A stretch of 64,000 bases of DNA from Clostridia bacterium. GTDB taxonomy: Bacteria > Bacillota > Clostridia > Oscillospirales > CAG-272. The DNA lies in contig JAFVTI010000042.1 in NCBI GenBank assembly GCA_017503325.1, positions 52,595 through 116,594 of the forward strand, in the 5' to 3' direction. Positions 33,924-43,400 of the stretch are shown piece after piece. How positions within the stretch are numbered: the first letter of the stretch is position 1; each line of letters begins with the position of its first letter. The position numbers and the translations under genes were made by a program. The notes under the pieces are model-generated. The model made no database searches and was not told the DNA's origin. It was given only the letters and a program-made list of their open reading frames with translations.

Positions 33924-34139
33924 ATGACGTATCATCTTGAAAAGTTCGGCAGAATTCTGTTGGAGCTGCGCAAGGAGCGCGGTTGGACACAAAGTACGTT
34001 GGCGAATAAGATGAACCTTTCTGCGCAGTCGGTTTCCAAATGGGAACGCGGCACAAGCTACCCCGATATTGAGTTATTCCCGGTTCTTGCCGAGATTTTT
34101 AATGTGGACATAGGCGTTCTGTTCGGAAAGGATAAATAA
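33924..34139 (+). CDS. small XRE-family DNA-binding protein
   Basis: 71 residues; ATG at 33924 (an upstream TTG at 33912 precedes the ribosome site GAGGGG and is rejected). It is essentially one HTH_3 domain: FGRILLELRKERGWTQSTLANKMNLSAQSVSKWERGTSYPDIELFPVLAEIFNV, followed by a short LFGKDK tail. Such single-domain Cro/CI proteins repress their own operon or partner genes. The operon ends at the hairpin 34138-34169. Confidence 0.88.
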   Translation: MTYHLEKFGRILLELRKERGWTQSTLANKMNLSAQSVSKWERGTSYPDIELFPVLAEIFNVDIGVLFGKDK

Positions 34140-34170
34140 AAGAGCACTTGCTATCGCAAGTGCTCTTTTT
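34138..34170. terminator. bidirectional rho-independent terminator
   Basis: AAAAGAGCACTTGC (34138-34151) pairs with GCAAGTGCTCTTTT (34156-34169), loop TATC. It serves the XRE operon and the convergent acetyltransferase gene. Confidence 0.88.
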
Positions 34171-34616
34171 CAGTTGTACTCCCCTTTTCTCCAAGCATAA
34201 TTCCTCAATTCATCCTCTTGTGACACAAATGAGAATCCGACCTTTTCAAACAGCCTGATCGACGCGATATTCGTCTCGTCAATCGAGACCTCAATCCTCT
34301 TATATCCAAGCCCGAATACGTCCTTTTGTATATCCGCCAATATCTTGGTTCCATATCCCGCATTCTGATGTTGCGGGAATACCACAACGGACAAAAACAT
34401 CGTGTCCTCCTGCAATTCCAGATGAATCGTACCGATCAAGTCATTTTCGTCATATATTTTGAAAAAATACACGTTTTCATGGCCGGTGACGTAATCAAAA
34501 TATTGCTCCCCGATCGCAATATACCGCGCGATTTTTGGCAGGTCGTAAACGGCCGAGATCCGCGCAATGTCCGCGTCATCCGTTCGTGTCATGCGTGTGT
34601 ATATCAAATTATCCAT
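34170..34616 (-). CDS. GNAT-family N-acetyltransferase
   Basis: 148 residues; ATG at 34616 behind AGGAG. The GNAT fold shows strand 4 (TMFLSVVVFPQHQNAGYGTKILADIQKDV), with QNAGYG in the place of the acetyl-CoA pyrophosphate loop Q/RxxGxG/A, and the later VSIDETNIASIRLFEKVGFSFVS. The acceptor, an amine of a protein or small molecule, cannot be told. It starts 18 bases after the RAYT gene and is probably read from the same promoter. Confidence 0.85.
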   Translation of the reverse strand: MDNLIYTRMTRTDDADIARISAVYDLPKIARYIAIGEQYFDYVTGHENVYFFKIYDENDLIGTIHLELQEDTMFLSVVVFPQHQNAGYGTKILADIQKDVFGLGYKRIEVSIDETNIASIRLFEKVGFSFVSQEDELRNYAWRKGEYN

Positions 34617-34634
34617 AAATATTCTCCTGAATGT

Positions 34635-35165
34635 TTACTCCTCCGTATACAGCTCGTCGTAATACCAACGCATCGGATTTTCGTAAATGTATTTCATATG
34701 CTCTTCATAATCCTGACGATTGCGGATGATATGTTCAAAAAATGAAGTTTGAAACAATTTTTCCTGAAATCCATTTTTTCTGCATTCTCGTGTAGTTAAG
34801 GATTTATATGCGCAAACAATATCCATAATCGTAGGGCGGGGGCTTGCTCCCGCATCATCCTCCAAAATCATAATGATATGAATATGATTGGGCATAATCA
34901 CATATTGATCAATTTTCATATATGGATAACGAGATTCCAAAGATAATAATTGTTGCTCTGCAATTTGTCCGTATTTGGTGTATTTAATTTGATATTCATT
35001 CGAAGTGTACTCTTCTGCGGGAGCAAGCCCCCGCCCTACGATACGTGATAACGCGCATCGCCTGTTTTGTGTGCAAATCGTAATGAAATAAGCACCTGCA
35101 GAACTGTAATCATAATTATCAAGACGAGGATGCTTTCTGTTTGGTAGTTCTCTTTTCTCTTCCAT
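34635..35165 (-). CDS. REP-associated tyrosine transposase (RAYT, IS200/IS605 Y1 family)
   Basis: 176 residues. ATG at 35165 follows AAGAGGTG with normal spacing; two earlier in-frame starts do not. The Y1 transposase HUH motif is MPNHIHIIMIL (His94 and His96), preceded by AGAYFITICTQNR typical of RAYTs, and a C-terminal helix DYEEHMKYIYENPMRW carries the likely nucleophile Tyr153. RAYTs are single-copy domesticated relatives of IS200 transposases that mobilise REP palindromes. Here two REP-like sequences in inverted orientation lie inside the gene and are translated as IVGRGLAPA (42-50) and AGASPRPT (105-112). The gene appears intact. Confidence 0.88.
   Translation of the reverse strand: MEEKRELPNRKHPRLDNYDYSSAGAYFITICTQNRRCALSRIVGRGLAPAEEYTSNEYQIKYTKYGQIAEQQLLSLESRYPYMKIDQYVIMPNHIHIIMILEDDAGASPRPTIMDIVCAYKSLTTRECRKNGFQEKLFQTSFFEHIIRNRQDYEEHMKYIYENPMRWYYDELYTEE
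34828..34854 (-). repeat. REP-like palindrome inside the RAYT gene, copy 1
   Basis: 27 bp, exact inverse of 35016-35042. The core GCGGGGGCTTGCTCCCGC is itself a near-perfect hairpin, and GTAGGG flanks it, the usual layout of a REP with its guide-like tetranucleotide side. Confidence 0.85.
35016..35042 (+). repeat. REP-like palindrome inside the RAYT gene, copy 2
   Basis: Exact inverse of 34828-34854, 161 bp away. Together they form a REP-inverse-REP pair (BIME-like) embedded in frame in the transposase gene. Confidence 0.85.
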
Positions 35166-35186
35166 TCCCATCACCTCTTTTACCCT

Positions 35187-35215
35187 ATTATACCACACAC
35201 TTCGCCCGCTCGCAA
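35187..35215 (-). promoter_or_regulatory. probable promoter of RAYT-acetyltransferase unit
   Basis: Minus strand TTGCGA (35210-35215), 17 bp, TATAAT (35187-35192). The -35 is partial. Confidence 0.5.
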
Positions 35216-35232
35216 TGAAACGGGCGTTTTTT
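35203..35232 (+). terminator. orphan terminator-like hairpin
   Basis: CGCCCG (35203-35208) pairs with CGGGCG (35221-35226), followed by seven T. No plus-strand gene ends just before it, so it may be left over from a gene displaced by the RAYT insertion, or terminate readthrough ahead of the ABC operon. Confidence 0.5.
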
Positions 35233-35338
35233 TATTATATTATAATGAGGATTTTTTCATATGTTCACAGGCAATTTACAATTTCGTGCTATGATGTATT
35301 CTGTATAGTTATGAAAACTTTTGAAAGGATCTGTGATC

Positions 35339-36418
35339 ATGATAAAAATCGAACATCTGGTAAAGAACTACGGCTCCAATTGCGCTGTGGACGATATCAG
35401 CTTCTCGGTGGAGTCCGGTGAGATCGTGGGCTTTCTTGGCCCCAACGGTGCCGGCAAATCCACCACAATGAACATTCTGACCGGTTACCTCTCCGGTACG
35501 TCCGGCAAGGTTTCGATCGATGGCATTGACATCTTAGCTGACCCCTTGGGTGCAAAAAAGCTGATCGGCTACCTGCCCGAGCAGCCCCCGCTCTATTTGG
35601 ACATGACGGTGGACGAATACCTGAACTTTGCTTACGACCTCAAGGGCTGCAAGCTGCCTCGCGCCGAGCACCTGGCAGAGGTCTGCGAGGTGGTCAAGAT
35701 CACCGACGTGCGCAAGAGAGTCATCCGTAATCTCTCCAAGGGCTACAAGCAGCGCGTGGGTATTGCCCAGGCGCTTGTCGGCAACCCCAAGGTCATCATT
35801 TTTGACGAGCCCACCATCGGCCTTGACCCCAAGCAGATCATTGAGATCCGCAATCTGATCAGAACGCTTGGCAAGGGCCACACGGTCATTCTCTCCACGC
35901 ACATCCTGCAGGAGGTGCAGGCAGTCTGCGACCGAATTGTCATCATCAACAAGGGCAAGATCGTGGCCGACGAGCTGACCGAGAATATCTCCCGCGCGGT
36001 CGAGAACAACCGCCGCTTCAACGTCAAGATCTGCGGCCCCTCCCGTGAGGTGCTCTCCGCGATCAAGAGCATGAGCGGCATCGTATACGCAGAGGCACTT
36101 GCCGAGCGTGACGGCGACGCTTACACCTACATGATCGAGAGTGATTACGGCGTGGACGTACGCAAGAAGCTGTTCTACACCATGGCTGAACGCGGCTGGG
36201 CAATCATTGGTCTGGAAGCACTTGGCATGAGCCTTGAGGACATCTTTATCACGGTCGTGGACAAGTCCGCCGAGGATAAGATCAGACAAAGCAAGCCCAC
36301 TCGCCGCCGCTCCGGTGGTAAGGACGCCTTGGAAAAGCAGGTGGCTGAGGCCATGGTGCAGGAAGGTGCGCAAAAGCGCGCGATCGCGGACGCGACCGAA
36401 ATCGAGGACGAGGAATAA
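35339..36418 (+). CDS. ABC transporter ATP-binding protein (GldA-like)
   Basis: 359 residues; ATG at 35339 behind GAAAGGATC; a start six codons earlier precedes this site. ABC motifs: Walker A GPNGAGKST (near 35-43), signature NLSKGYKQR near 131, Walker B VIIFDEPTIGLDP near 152, switch His in ILSTHILQ near 188. A C-terminal extension of about 60 residues is strongly charged (RQSKPTRRRSGGKDALEKQ...IEDEE). It begins a five-gene operon with a GldF-type permease, two Gldg-type proteins and a DUF4340 protein. In Bacteroidetes the homologous GldA/F/G genes are needed for gliding; in Clostridia the cargo is unknown, and no gliding is implied. Confidence 0.92.
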   Translation: MIKIEHLVKNYGSNCAVDDISFSVESGEIVGFLGPNGAGKSTTMNILTGYLSGTSGKVSIDGIDILADPLGAKKLIGYLPEQPPLYLDMTVDEYLNFAYDLKGCKLPRAEHLAEVCEVVKITDVRKRVIRNLSKGYKQRVGIAQALVGNPKVIIFDEPTIGLDPKQIIEIRNLIRTLGKGHTVILSTHILQEVQAVCDRIVIINKGKIVADELTENISRAVENNRRFNVKICGPSREVLSAIKSMSGIVYAEALAERDGDAYTYMIESDYGVDVRKKLFYTMAERGWAIIGLEALGMSLEDIFITVVDKSAEDKIRQSKPTRRRSGGKDALEKQVAEAMVQEGAQKRAIADATEIEDEE

Positions 36419-36438
36419 TTCCCCGCAAAATTTTTTCG

Positions 36439-36475
36439 AAAGGAGAACGGCGATCCTTCGCCGTGAATACATAAA
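36439..36475 (+). promoter_or_regulatory. ribosome-binding site separated from its start codon by a hairpin
   Basis: AAAGGAG (36439-36445) is followed by a perfect 7-bp hairpin ACGGCGA-TCCT-TCGCCGT (36447-36464) and then eleven bases to the ATG at 36476. Linear spacing is 30 bases, too far, but folding the hairpin brings it to about 12. Confidence 0.6.
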
Positions 36476-37222
36476 ATGCTTGCCATCTACAAAAAAGAGA
36501 TGCGCTCTTATTTCATCAATCCCATCGGATACGTGTTTGCGGGTGTGTTCTTCATCATCTCGGCACTTCTGTGCTGCTATACCACCATCGTATCCTCCAG
36601 CTATGATACCTCCACGTATTTTATGCTGATGATCTTTGCATTCGTCATTCTCATTCCGCTGCTGACCATGCGTCTGTTTGCAGAAGAGAGAAAGCTGCGT
36701 ACAGAGCAGCTGCTCATGACCGCCCCCGTTTCCATTACAAGCATGGTCATGGGTAAGTTCTTAGCAGCCCTGACGCTGTTCGGCTCCTCCCTGCTGGTCT
36801 CCTGCATCAACTTTATTCCGATCTATGCGTTTGCATCCATCGAGCGCGGCAGCGAGTCCTATAACACCACCCACATCGGCCCTGTGACCGGCCAGGTCAT
36901 CGGTTGCCTTGTCGGCATTCTGCTGATCGGTGCTGCATTCATCGCCATCGGTACGTTTATCTCGGCGCTGACCGAAAATCAGCTTGCTGCTGCCGTCATC
37001 ACCATATCGGTCATTCTCGGCATGGTGCTGCTCAGCTTCCTGAACACACTGATCGACAATTACGTCATCCGCTTTGTCATCGACTGGTTCTCGGTGCTCA
37101 GCCGCTTCAATACCTTCAGCTATGGCCTCTTTGACTTCTCCGCGCTGCTCTACTACCTCTCCCTGACCTTCGTATTCCTGTTCCTTACCGTCAGAGTTTA
37201 CGAAAAGCGCCGTTGGGGCTGA
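36476..37222 (+). CDS. ABC transporter permease (GldF-like)
   Basis: 248 residues starting MLAIYKKEMRSYFINPIGYVF, the conserved opening of the ABC-2 permease family found with Gldg and DUF4340 proteins. Six membrane helices are visible, about 16-40, 52-72, 97-122, 140-168, 175-200 and 222-243. In-frame upstream codons include a stop at 36464, so the ATG at 36476 is the earliest start, despite the long distance to the ribosome site. It would form the membrane channel for the ATPase encoded just upstream. Confidence 0.9.
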   Translation: MLAIYKKEMRSYFINPIGYVFAGVFFIISALLCCYTTIVSSSYDTSTYFMLMIFAFVILIPLLTMRLFAEERKLRTEQLLMTAPVSITSMVMGKFLAALTLFGSSLLVSCINFIPIYAFASIERGSESYNTTHIGPVTGQVIGCLVGILLIGAAFIAIGTFISALTENQLAAAVITISVILGMVLLSFLNTLIDNYVIRFVIDWFSVLSRFNTFSYGLFDFSALLYYLSLTFVFLFLTVRVYEKRRWG

Positions 37223-37240
37223 TAACGGAGGAAAACGCAC

Positions 37241-38779
37241 ATGAGAAGATCAGCGACAAGCCGCCGCTTTCGCTATGGCTCTCTGTCCGTGGTGCTGACT
37301 GTCTTTGTCATTGCCGTGGTCGTGATCGTCAACGTCATTTTCCAAACGCTGGCTACACGCTACGCATGGTTTGTGGACATGACCTCGTCGGGCACGTTTA
37401 CACTCTCGGACGATTGCCGCGATTACGTGGCGGATAACATCATTCCCTTGATCGACGCGGACAACGCCGCGCTGAGCGAGGATCAGAAGATCAGGATCAT
37501 CTTCTGCGACGACAAGGCTGCCTGGGAAGAGCAGACTGTTCAGAAATATCTGATCAACACGGCAACCGAGCTTGCCGAGGAATTTCCCGATCACATTGAG
37601 ATCGAGTATATCAACATTTGGAACCACCCTTCCCTTGCAAAAAAATACAAGGTGTTTGCGGACACCAACGTGGTCATCGCGTACGGTGACGATTACGTGC
37701 TGCGTCCCTTGAACGATTTTTACGTATTCAACAGCGCGGATACCGCTACGCCCATTGCTTACAACGGCGAAAAGAGTCTTGCCACGGGTATTTTACACGT
37801 AACGCAGAAGAATAAGCCCGTTGCTTACCTGACCGTCAACCACGGTGAGACGCTGGCCGACTCCTCCTTCCTCAATCTCTTGGTAGACGCGGGATATACC
37901 TACAACTACCTCGATCTGATGAATTTTGACATTCCCGAGGACTGCGAGCTGCTCATCACCTACAATCCCGTCAAGGACTTCGCCATCAACGACGGCATCT
38001 CCGTCAAGGACGAGATCGCAAAGCTGGATGCTTACATGGAACAGGGTGGCGCATACATGGTGTTCGTCAACTCCGACACCTTCGTTGCAGGCGAATTCGT
38101 CAACTTTGAGACCTATCTGGAGGGCTGGGGCGTGGACTTCATGCACTCCGAGGTGGCAGGCATTGAGCATTGCTACACGGTCAAGGACACCTCTCAATCG
38201 CTCTCGGTTGACGGCTACACCGTGCTTGGCAACTACACCACGTGCAGCCGCGGCGCAAACATTGCGCAGGCTGCGGGCTACAGCCCCGTGGTATTCTCCC
38301 GCGCCACCTGCATCTCCCCCGCCGAGGGCTTCTCCGCTGCAGGCGACGGCACTTATGTGGGCAGCTCCTGCACGCTTTCCCCCATTCTGACCTCGAGTGA
38401 GAACGCAGAGGCCTGGGCTGGCGGCAAGGCAGTTGCAAACGCAAGCGAAGAAAATCCCTTTATTATGATGACGCTCTCCGAAAAGCAGGTATCCGGCGGC
38501 ACGGGCTACATTCTGACCTGTACCTCCACCACCTTTGCGGACGAGGACGCACTCAACTCCCCCGTATACGGCAACGGCAGCGTGCTGATGGCCTCGATCG
38601 AAACCATCGGTAACGACCGTATCCCCACTTCCCTGACCTCCAAGCCCTTTGCGGATTCCACCATTGACACCATCACGGTGGCGCAAAAGACTTACATCAC
38701 GGTGCTTCTTGCAACCGTCCCCGCTCTTGTTTGCTTTGGCGCGGGTATGATCATTCTGATAAGGAGGAAGCACGCATGA
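37241..38779 (+). CDS. Gldg-family ABC-associated protein 1
   Basis: 512 residues; ATG at 37241 behind CGGAGG. One membrane helix near the N-terminus (about 16-38) and one at the C-terminus (about 485-505, TYITVLLATVPALVCFGAGMIIL) with RRKHA after it, so a large domain of about 440 residues sits outside. The first external segment, YAWFVDMTSSGTFTLSD, is the typical Gldg opening, and the core has a GATase-like alpha/beta look (VAYLTVNHGETLADSSFLNLLVDAGY). The role is unknown; it probably works with the permease as an external partner. The next gene overlaps by four bases. Confidence 0.85.
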   Translation: MRRSATSRRFRYGSLSVVLTVFVIAVVVIVNVIFQTLATRYAWFVDMTSSGTFTLSDDCRDYVADNIIPLIDADNAALSEDQKIRIIFCDDKAAWEEQTVQKYLINTATELAEEFPDHIEIEYINIWNHPSLAKKYKVFADTNVVIAYGDDYVLRPLNDFYVFNSADTATPIAYNGEKSLATGILHVTQKNKPVAYLTVNHGETLADSSFLNLLVDAGYTYNYLDLMNFDIPEDCELLITYNPVKDFAINDGISVKDEIAKLDAYMEQGGAYMVFVNSDTFVAGEFVNFETYLEGWGVDFMHSEVAGIEHCYTVKDTSQSLSVDGYTVLGNYTTCSRGANIAQAAGYSPVVFSRATCISPAEGFSAAGDGTYVGSSCTLSPILTSSENAEAWAGGKAVANASEENPFIMMTLSEKQVSGGTGYILTCTSTTFADEDALNSPVYGNGSVLMASIETIGNDRIPTSLTSKPFADSTIDTITVAQKTYITVLLATVPALVCFGAGMIILIRRKHA

Positions 38780-40428
38780 TGCATAAGCTTACCAAAAAGA
38801 CAGTGTTCTATGCCGTCACCGTTCTGATCATCGCAGGCGTGCTGCTTCTCAACGTCGGCTTCCACGCGCTTGCTGCCAAGGGCCTTTGGTTTATTGACTT
38901 TGCCATTCCCCGCTATCTTTCCCAGGAGGGCACGCTCTATACCGTATCCGATTCCTGCCTTACCCTGCTTGAAAACAATCTCCCCGGTGCAATAGACGCC
39001 GTCAACGATCAGAGAGCCGAAAATGGCGAGGATCCCTTGAAGGTGGAGATCATTTTCTGCACCGATCCCGACGTCTTAAATCAGGATCAATACACCCGCT
39101 ACATCCACTACACCGCGCTCGGCTTGCAAAAGGAGTTTGCCGATTATATTGACGTGCAGTACATCAATATCATCAAGAACCCCTCCGCCATTCAGAAATT
39201 CAAGGCCACCAGCGCGACCAACATCTACCCCTCCAACATCATCGTTTCGTTCGGTACCGAATACCGCGTCTTTACCGTGGATTCGCTGTTCACCTCCAAC
39301 GACGCTTCCTCGACCGACTATTGGGCCTATAACGGCGAAAAGAAGCTGGCCTCCGGCATACTGGCGGTCACGCGTGCCGAATCCCCCATTGCCTGCCTGA
39401 CAGTTAACCACGGTGAGCCCGTGCTGCAGCAGACCGAATTTCTCAAGCTGGTCGAGGCTGCGGGCTTTGAGGTGCAGACCCTGGACCTCTATAGCGACCC
39501 CATCCCCGAGAATTGCCGTCTGATCATCACCTACGCGCCCCAGACCGATTTCTTCGGCGACCCTGCGGATGACAACGACGAGATCGACAAGCTGGACGCA
39601 TTCTTAGATAAGGCATACTCCTTCCTGTACGTCTGCGATCCCGAAACCCCCGCACTCCCCAACCTGGACGAATATCTGGAATTCTGGGGCATTACCGTGG
39701 CTGCCAAGACCGACAGAGCGGGCATGCGCGAGAATTACCTGATCAAGGATGACGAGGCCAACGTAGATGGTGAGGGATATGCACTGATCGCCACCTACGA
39801 AACGCTTGGCAAGGGCGCGTCCTTCACCTCCGACCTGCGCAAGAGCGGTTATCCCCCCACGGTCATCTTTGACCGCGCAACCGCCATCAAGCCGGCCGAG
39901 AACTACTCGATCACCTACGTCTTAGAGGACGAGACCACCAATACACAAGCTTACTCCTACTATTCCTATCGCAGCAACGGTATTACCCGCACCATGCACA
40001 ACATCCTGACCGCTCCCGCAACCGCCGACGGCACGGTGGGTGGCGAGATCTATGAGCCTGCAGGCCAATATCCCTTTGGCCTGATGACGCTGACCGTGGA
40101 AAACCGCACCACGCAGGAAACCAACTACTCGGTCGCGCAGGAGCCCTCTTACGTTTGCTGCATCGCATCGACTGAATTTCTGTCCGATACCGTGCTTGCA
40201 TCCGACGCTTACGGCAATGCAGACGTCGTGCTTGGCACGCTGCGCTCCATGGGCCGCGAGGTCATTCCGGTCAACCTGGAGTTCAAGGCGTTTATGGTCT
40301 ACGACGTTGCCGAAACCGTGACCGCAAACAATAACCCCATGACCATTACGATCGCGCTTGCGGTCATTCCCGCGTTGATTTGCTTCGGCGTTGGTATTTA
40401 TGTAAACGTCAGGAGAAAATACTTATGA
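38776..40428 (+). CDS. Gldg-family ABC-associated protein 2
   Basis: 550 residues; ATG at 38776 eight bases after AAGGAGG, overlapping the previous stop (ATGA). It shares the layout of the previous protein: N-terminal helix (about 12-34), external domain starting LWFIDFAIPRYLSQEGTLYTVSD, the same VNHGEPVLQQTEFLKLVEAAGF block, and a C-terminal helix (about 522-542) ending in RRKYL. The two are diverged paralogues, so the complex may contain a heterodimer. A 550-residue size and no catalytic motif leave the function open. Confidence 0.83.
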   Translation: MMHKLTKKTVFYAVTVLIIAGVLLLNVGFHALAAKGLWFIDFAIPRYLSQEGTLYTVSDSCLTLLENNLPGAIDAVNDQRAENGEDPLKVEIIFCTDPDVLNQDQYTRYIHYTALGLQKEFADYIDVQYINIIKNPSAIQKFKATSATNIYPSNIIVSFGTEYRVFTVDSLFTSNDASSTDYWAYNGEKKLASGILAVTRAESPIACLTVNHGEPVLQQTEFLKLVEAAGFEVQTLDLYSDPIPENCRLIITYAPQTDFFGDPADDNDEIDKLDAFLDKAYSFLYVCDPETPALPNLDEYLEFWGITVAAKTDRAGMRENYLIKDDEANVDGEGYALIATYETLGKGASFTSDLRKSGYPPTVIFDRATAIKPAENYSITYVLEDETTNTQAYSYYSYRSNGITRTMHNILTAPATADGTVGGEIYEPAGQYPFGLMTLTVENRTTQETNYSVAQEPSYVCCIASTEFLSDTVLASDAYGNADVVLGTLRSMGREVIPVNLEFKAFMVYDVAETVTANNNPMTITIALAVIPALICFGVGIYVNVRRKYL

Positions 40429-43400
40429 TTCGAGAAGAGATTTTTACCCTTGTGTTCAAGCCCGAAAAGGGAGAGGTCTCCTGCCGCAGCCTGGAAATAA
40501 GCGGCAAGACCATCCCCACGCTGCCCATTCCGACGCGTCAGGGCTACACCTTTGACGGTTGGTACACCGAGCAGGGCGGCAAGGGACACAAATTCGTACC
40601 CGGTGACACGTACGACTTCGACGGCGACGTCGTGCTGTACGCCAACTGGATCAAGCGCAAGGCGGCAAAGAAAAAATCACTTTACCGCATGCAGAAAAAT
40701 GCAGCTGTGACGCTGGCTGTCAGCTTTGCTTTGCTGATCGTGGTGCTGATCGGCGTTAACGCCCTTGTCAGCATCCTGACCTACACCGAGGAGGTCAAGA
40801 TGATCGACGAGAACGGTCAGGTCGAGGTGATCACCACCAAATACTACGTCAAGAAAATTGACGGCGTTTATCACCTGTGCCACTTGGAGGGCTCGTTCCC
40901 CAACTTCACCTTCACGCCCCTGCGACAGAACAGCGACGGCCTTTTCATCACCGACCACGAGTCGCTGATCGAGGTTGACCCCGAAACGGGTGCTTGCGAG
41001 GTTTACGCCGTGGTGGAGACCGAGGGCACCGAGGTCGTGGGATATTCCGGCCGCGTGCTGCTTTACCGTCAGCTGACCTACGACGCATCCTCCTCGCTTG
41101 GCAAGCAGCCTGCAAGCCGCATTGACAAGATCGAGGTGCAAAACGCACACGGCTCTTATGCCTTTATCCGTGAGGAAGGAACAAACTCCTTCTACATCGA
41201 CGGCTACGACACCACCGCCTACAGCCTTGAGTCCTTTGCAGCCCTTGCAAACGCTTGCGGCTATACCCTTTCGATGGAGCGCCTCTCCGAGCCCGACCGC
41301 GAGCCGGACGGCACCATCCGCTTTGCAGAATACGGCCTTGCTCCCGAAACCAGAAAGGACGAGGAGGGCAACGAATACGAATACGTTCCCGCTCAGTTTA
41401 CCGTGACCGCGGGTGACGGCTCGGCCTACACCGTGCTCATCGGCGACGCGATCGTATCCGGAGCCGGCTACTACGTACAGCTCCAGGGCAGAAACACGGT
41501 CTACATTCTCTCGGCCTCCGGCTTTGAGGATTTCGTGCTGCAGCCCATCGAGGTGCTGGTGACTCCCATGATCACCTACCCCACCTCCATGAACACCTAC
41601 TTTGACGTGGAGCATTTCGTCATTCAGAACGGCATCGATCACGACAAGATCAACGGAGCGATCATGCAAGAGGCTCTTGCCCGCATGGGACTTACCGAGG
41701 AGGATCTGCTGGATCCCGACAATTACGATGCCGAGCTGCTGACCAAGACTTATGCCGAGGTCTCCGCACAAATGTACGAGCAGCTTCTGGAGCAATACTC
41801 CAAAACTGTCTGCGACTTCTCCTACCTTGACTTAGAGGAGCGCGAGAACACCATGTATTCCTCCATGTCCTACAAGACCGACTCGGATTACATGCAGGGC
41901 TACTTCCCCAACTTTGATAACGTCAACAGCGCACTCTACAGCCTGTATTCCTTAGTCCCCCTGCGCACGGTCAAGCTTGACCCCGATGCGGACATGATGG
42001 ACGAATACGGCGTGCTTGAGCCTGCGCACATCATCTCCTACTACTATGACGATACCGACGAGAACGGCGAAACGTTCACCGTTTACAACCGCGTCAGCAT
42101 CAGCGCAAAGTCCACCGCGGGCATTTACTACGCTTACGGTGAGATCATGACAAAGGATGCCGACGGCGAATACTTCTACCTCTACACCCCCATGCTGCTT
42201 GAGCTTTACGAGAGCGCAGTTCCCTTCCTTGAATGGAGCGACGTGGACTGGTACGATTCCTACTTCGTACAGCTCAACGTAGCCTACATTCAGGACGTGA
42301 TCTACTCCTGGGGTCAGAACCAAATCTCGTTCGGCATCGATAACTCCGCTACCTCGCAGATGGTTTACCTGCCCGGCAGAGGCGAGGGCCATACCGCTAC
42401 CGTGGACGGAGAGGAGCATTCCTACACGGTCAAGAACGTAGACGGAAAATACGTGCTGGTGGACAAGGATGGCAACGTGATGATCCCCGTGCACTCCTCC
42501 GATTACATGGTATCCGCGCAGTACGCCGCCAAGGGTACGGTACAGTATCCCAGCCCGCAGTACGCAAGAGATTATATGTTCGTGGAGACCGTGCAGGATT
42601 CCGATGCAGGTCGCTACACCTACTACATGTACTTCCGCGCCGAGGCCAAGGATAAATATAAGCTTTGTGCCGACGTCAAGGTGCTCAATGCGTCCGGTGA
42701 CATCATCAATGCAAGCACGGTGGAGGGTAAGGCCGCTTACGAGACCGGCTACTTCTACACCAAGACAGGATACCTGTTCATGCTTCCCGAGAACAGCGCG
42801 CTTGGCGCACAGCTGACCGACGATATGGGCAAGTGGGGCGAGGGCACGGTCTACATCACGGCCGACGAGCAGTACGTGCTGATCGATAACAAGACGGGCG
42901 CGTTCTTTACCATTAAAACGCTGACCCCGCCCATCTACTTTACAGATAAGGACACCTCCTCGATGGTGATCAACAGCGCCCAGCGCGATGGCGTGACATT
43001 CTATCCCACGGGCAACACCGAGCTCAGATTCAACGAGGACGAGAATTACTTCGAGATCTACAACGTAGCCAAGCAAACCTGGGCAAAGGCCTCCACCTCC
43101 AATTGCACGCTTGGCGTTTGGGGCAACGGTGCTTATTATAAGACCGCGGACGGCTCTTACGTGCTGGTGGACCAAAAGACGGGCGAGTGGGGTTACCTCT
43201 ACCTCTCCACCGTTTCCTCGGCCAATATGACGGTCAGCGCAAACGGCGAGCTGCTGGATTACGAGGTCACGCTGCACACGGCAGCAGGCAAGGAGCAGAA
43301 TTCTCTGGCATCCGACAACTTCCGTAAGATGTACCAGGGTCTGCTTTACGCCTCGGTTGAAGGTGCGACAGACCTGAGCGAGGATGAAATGGCAGCGTTC

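Noticed and set aside
35270..35310. Promoter for the ABC operon (TTTACA, TATGAT, TATAGT)
   Set aside because: No pair of boxes has a spacing of 16-18 bp, so no promoter is claimed.
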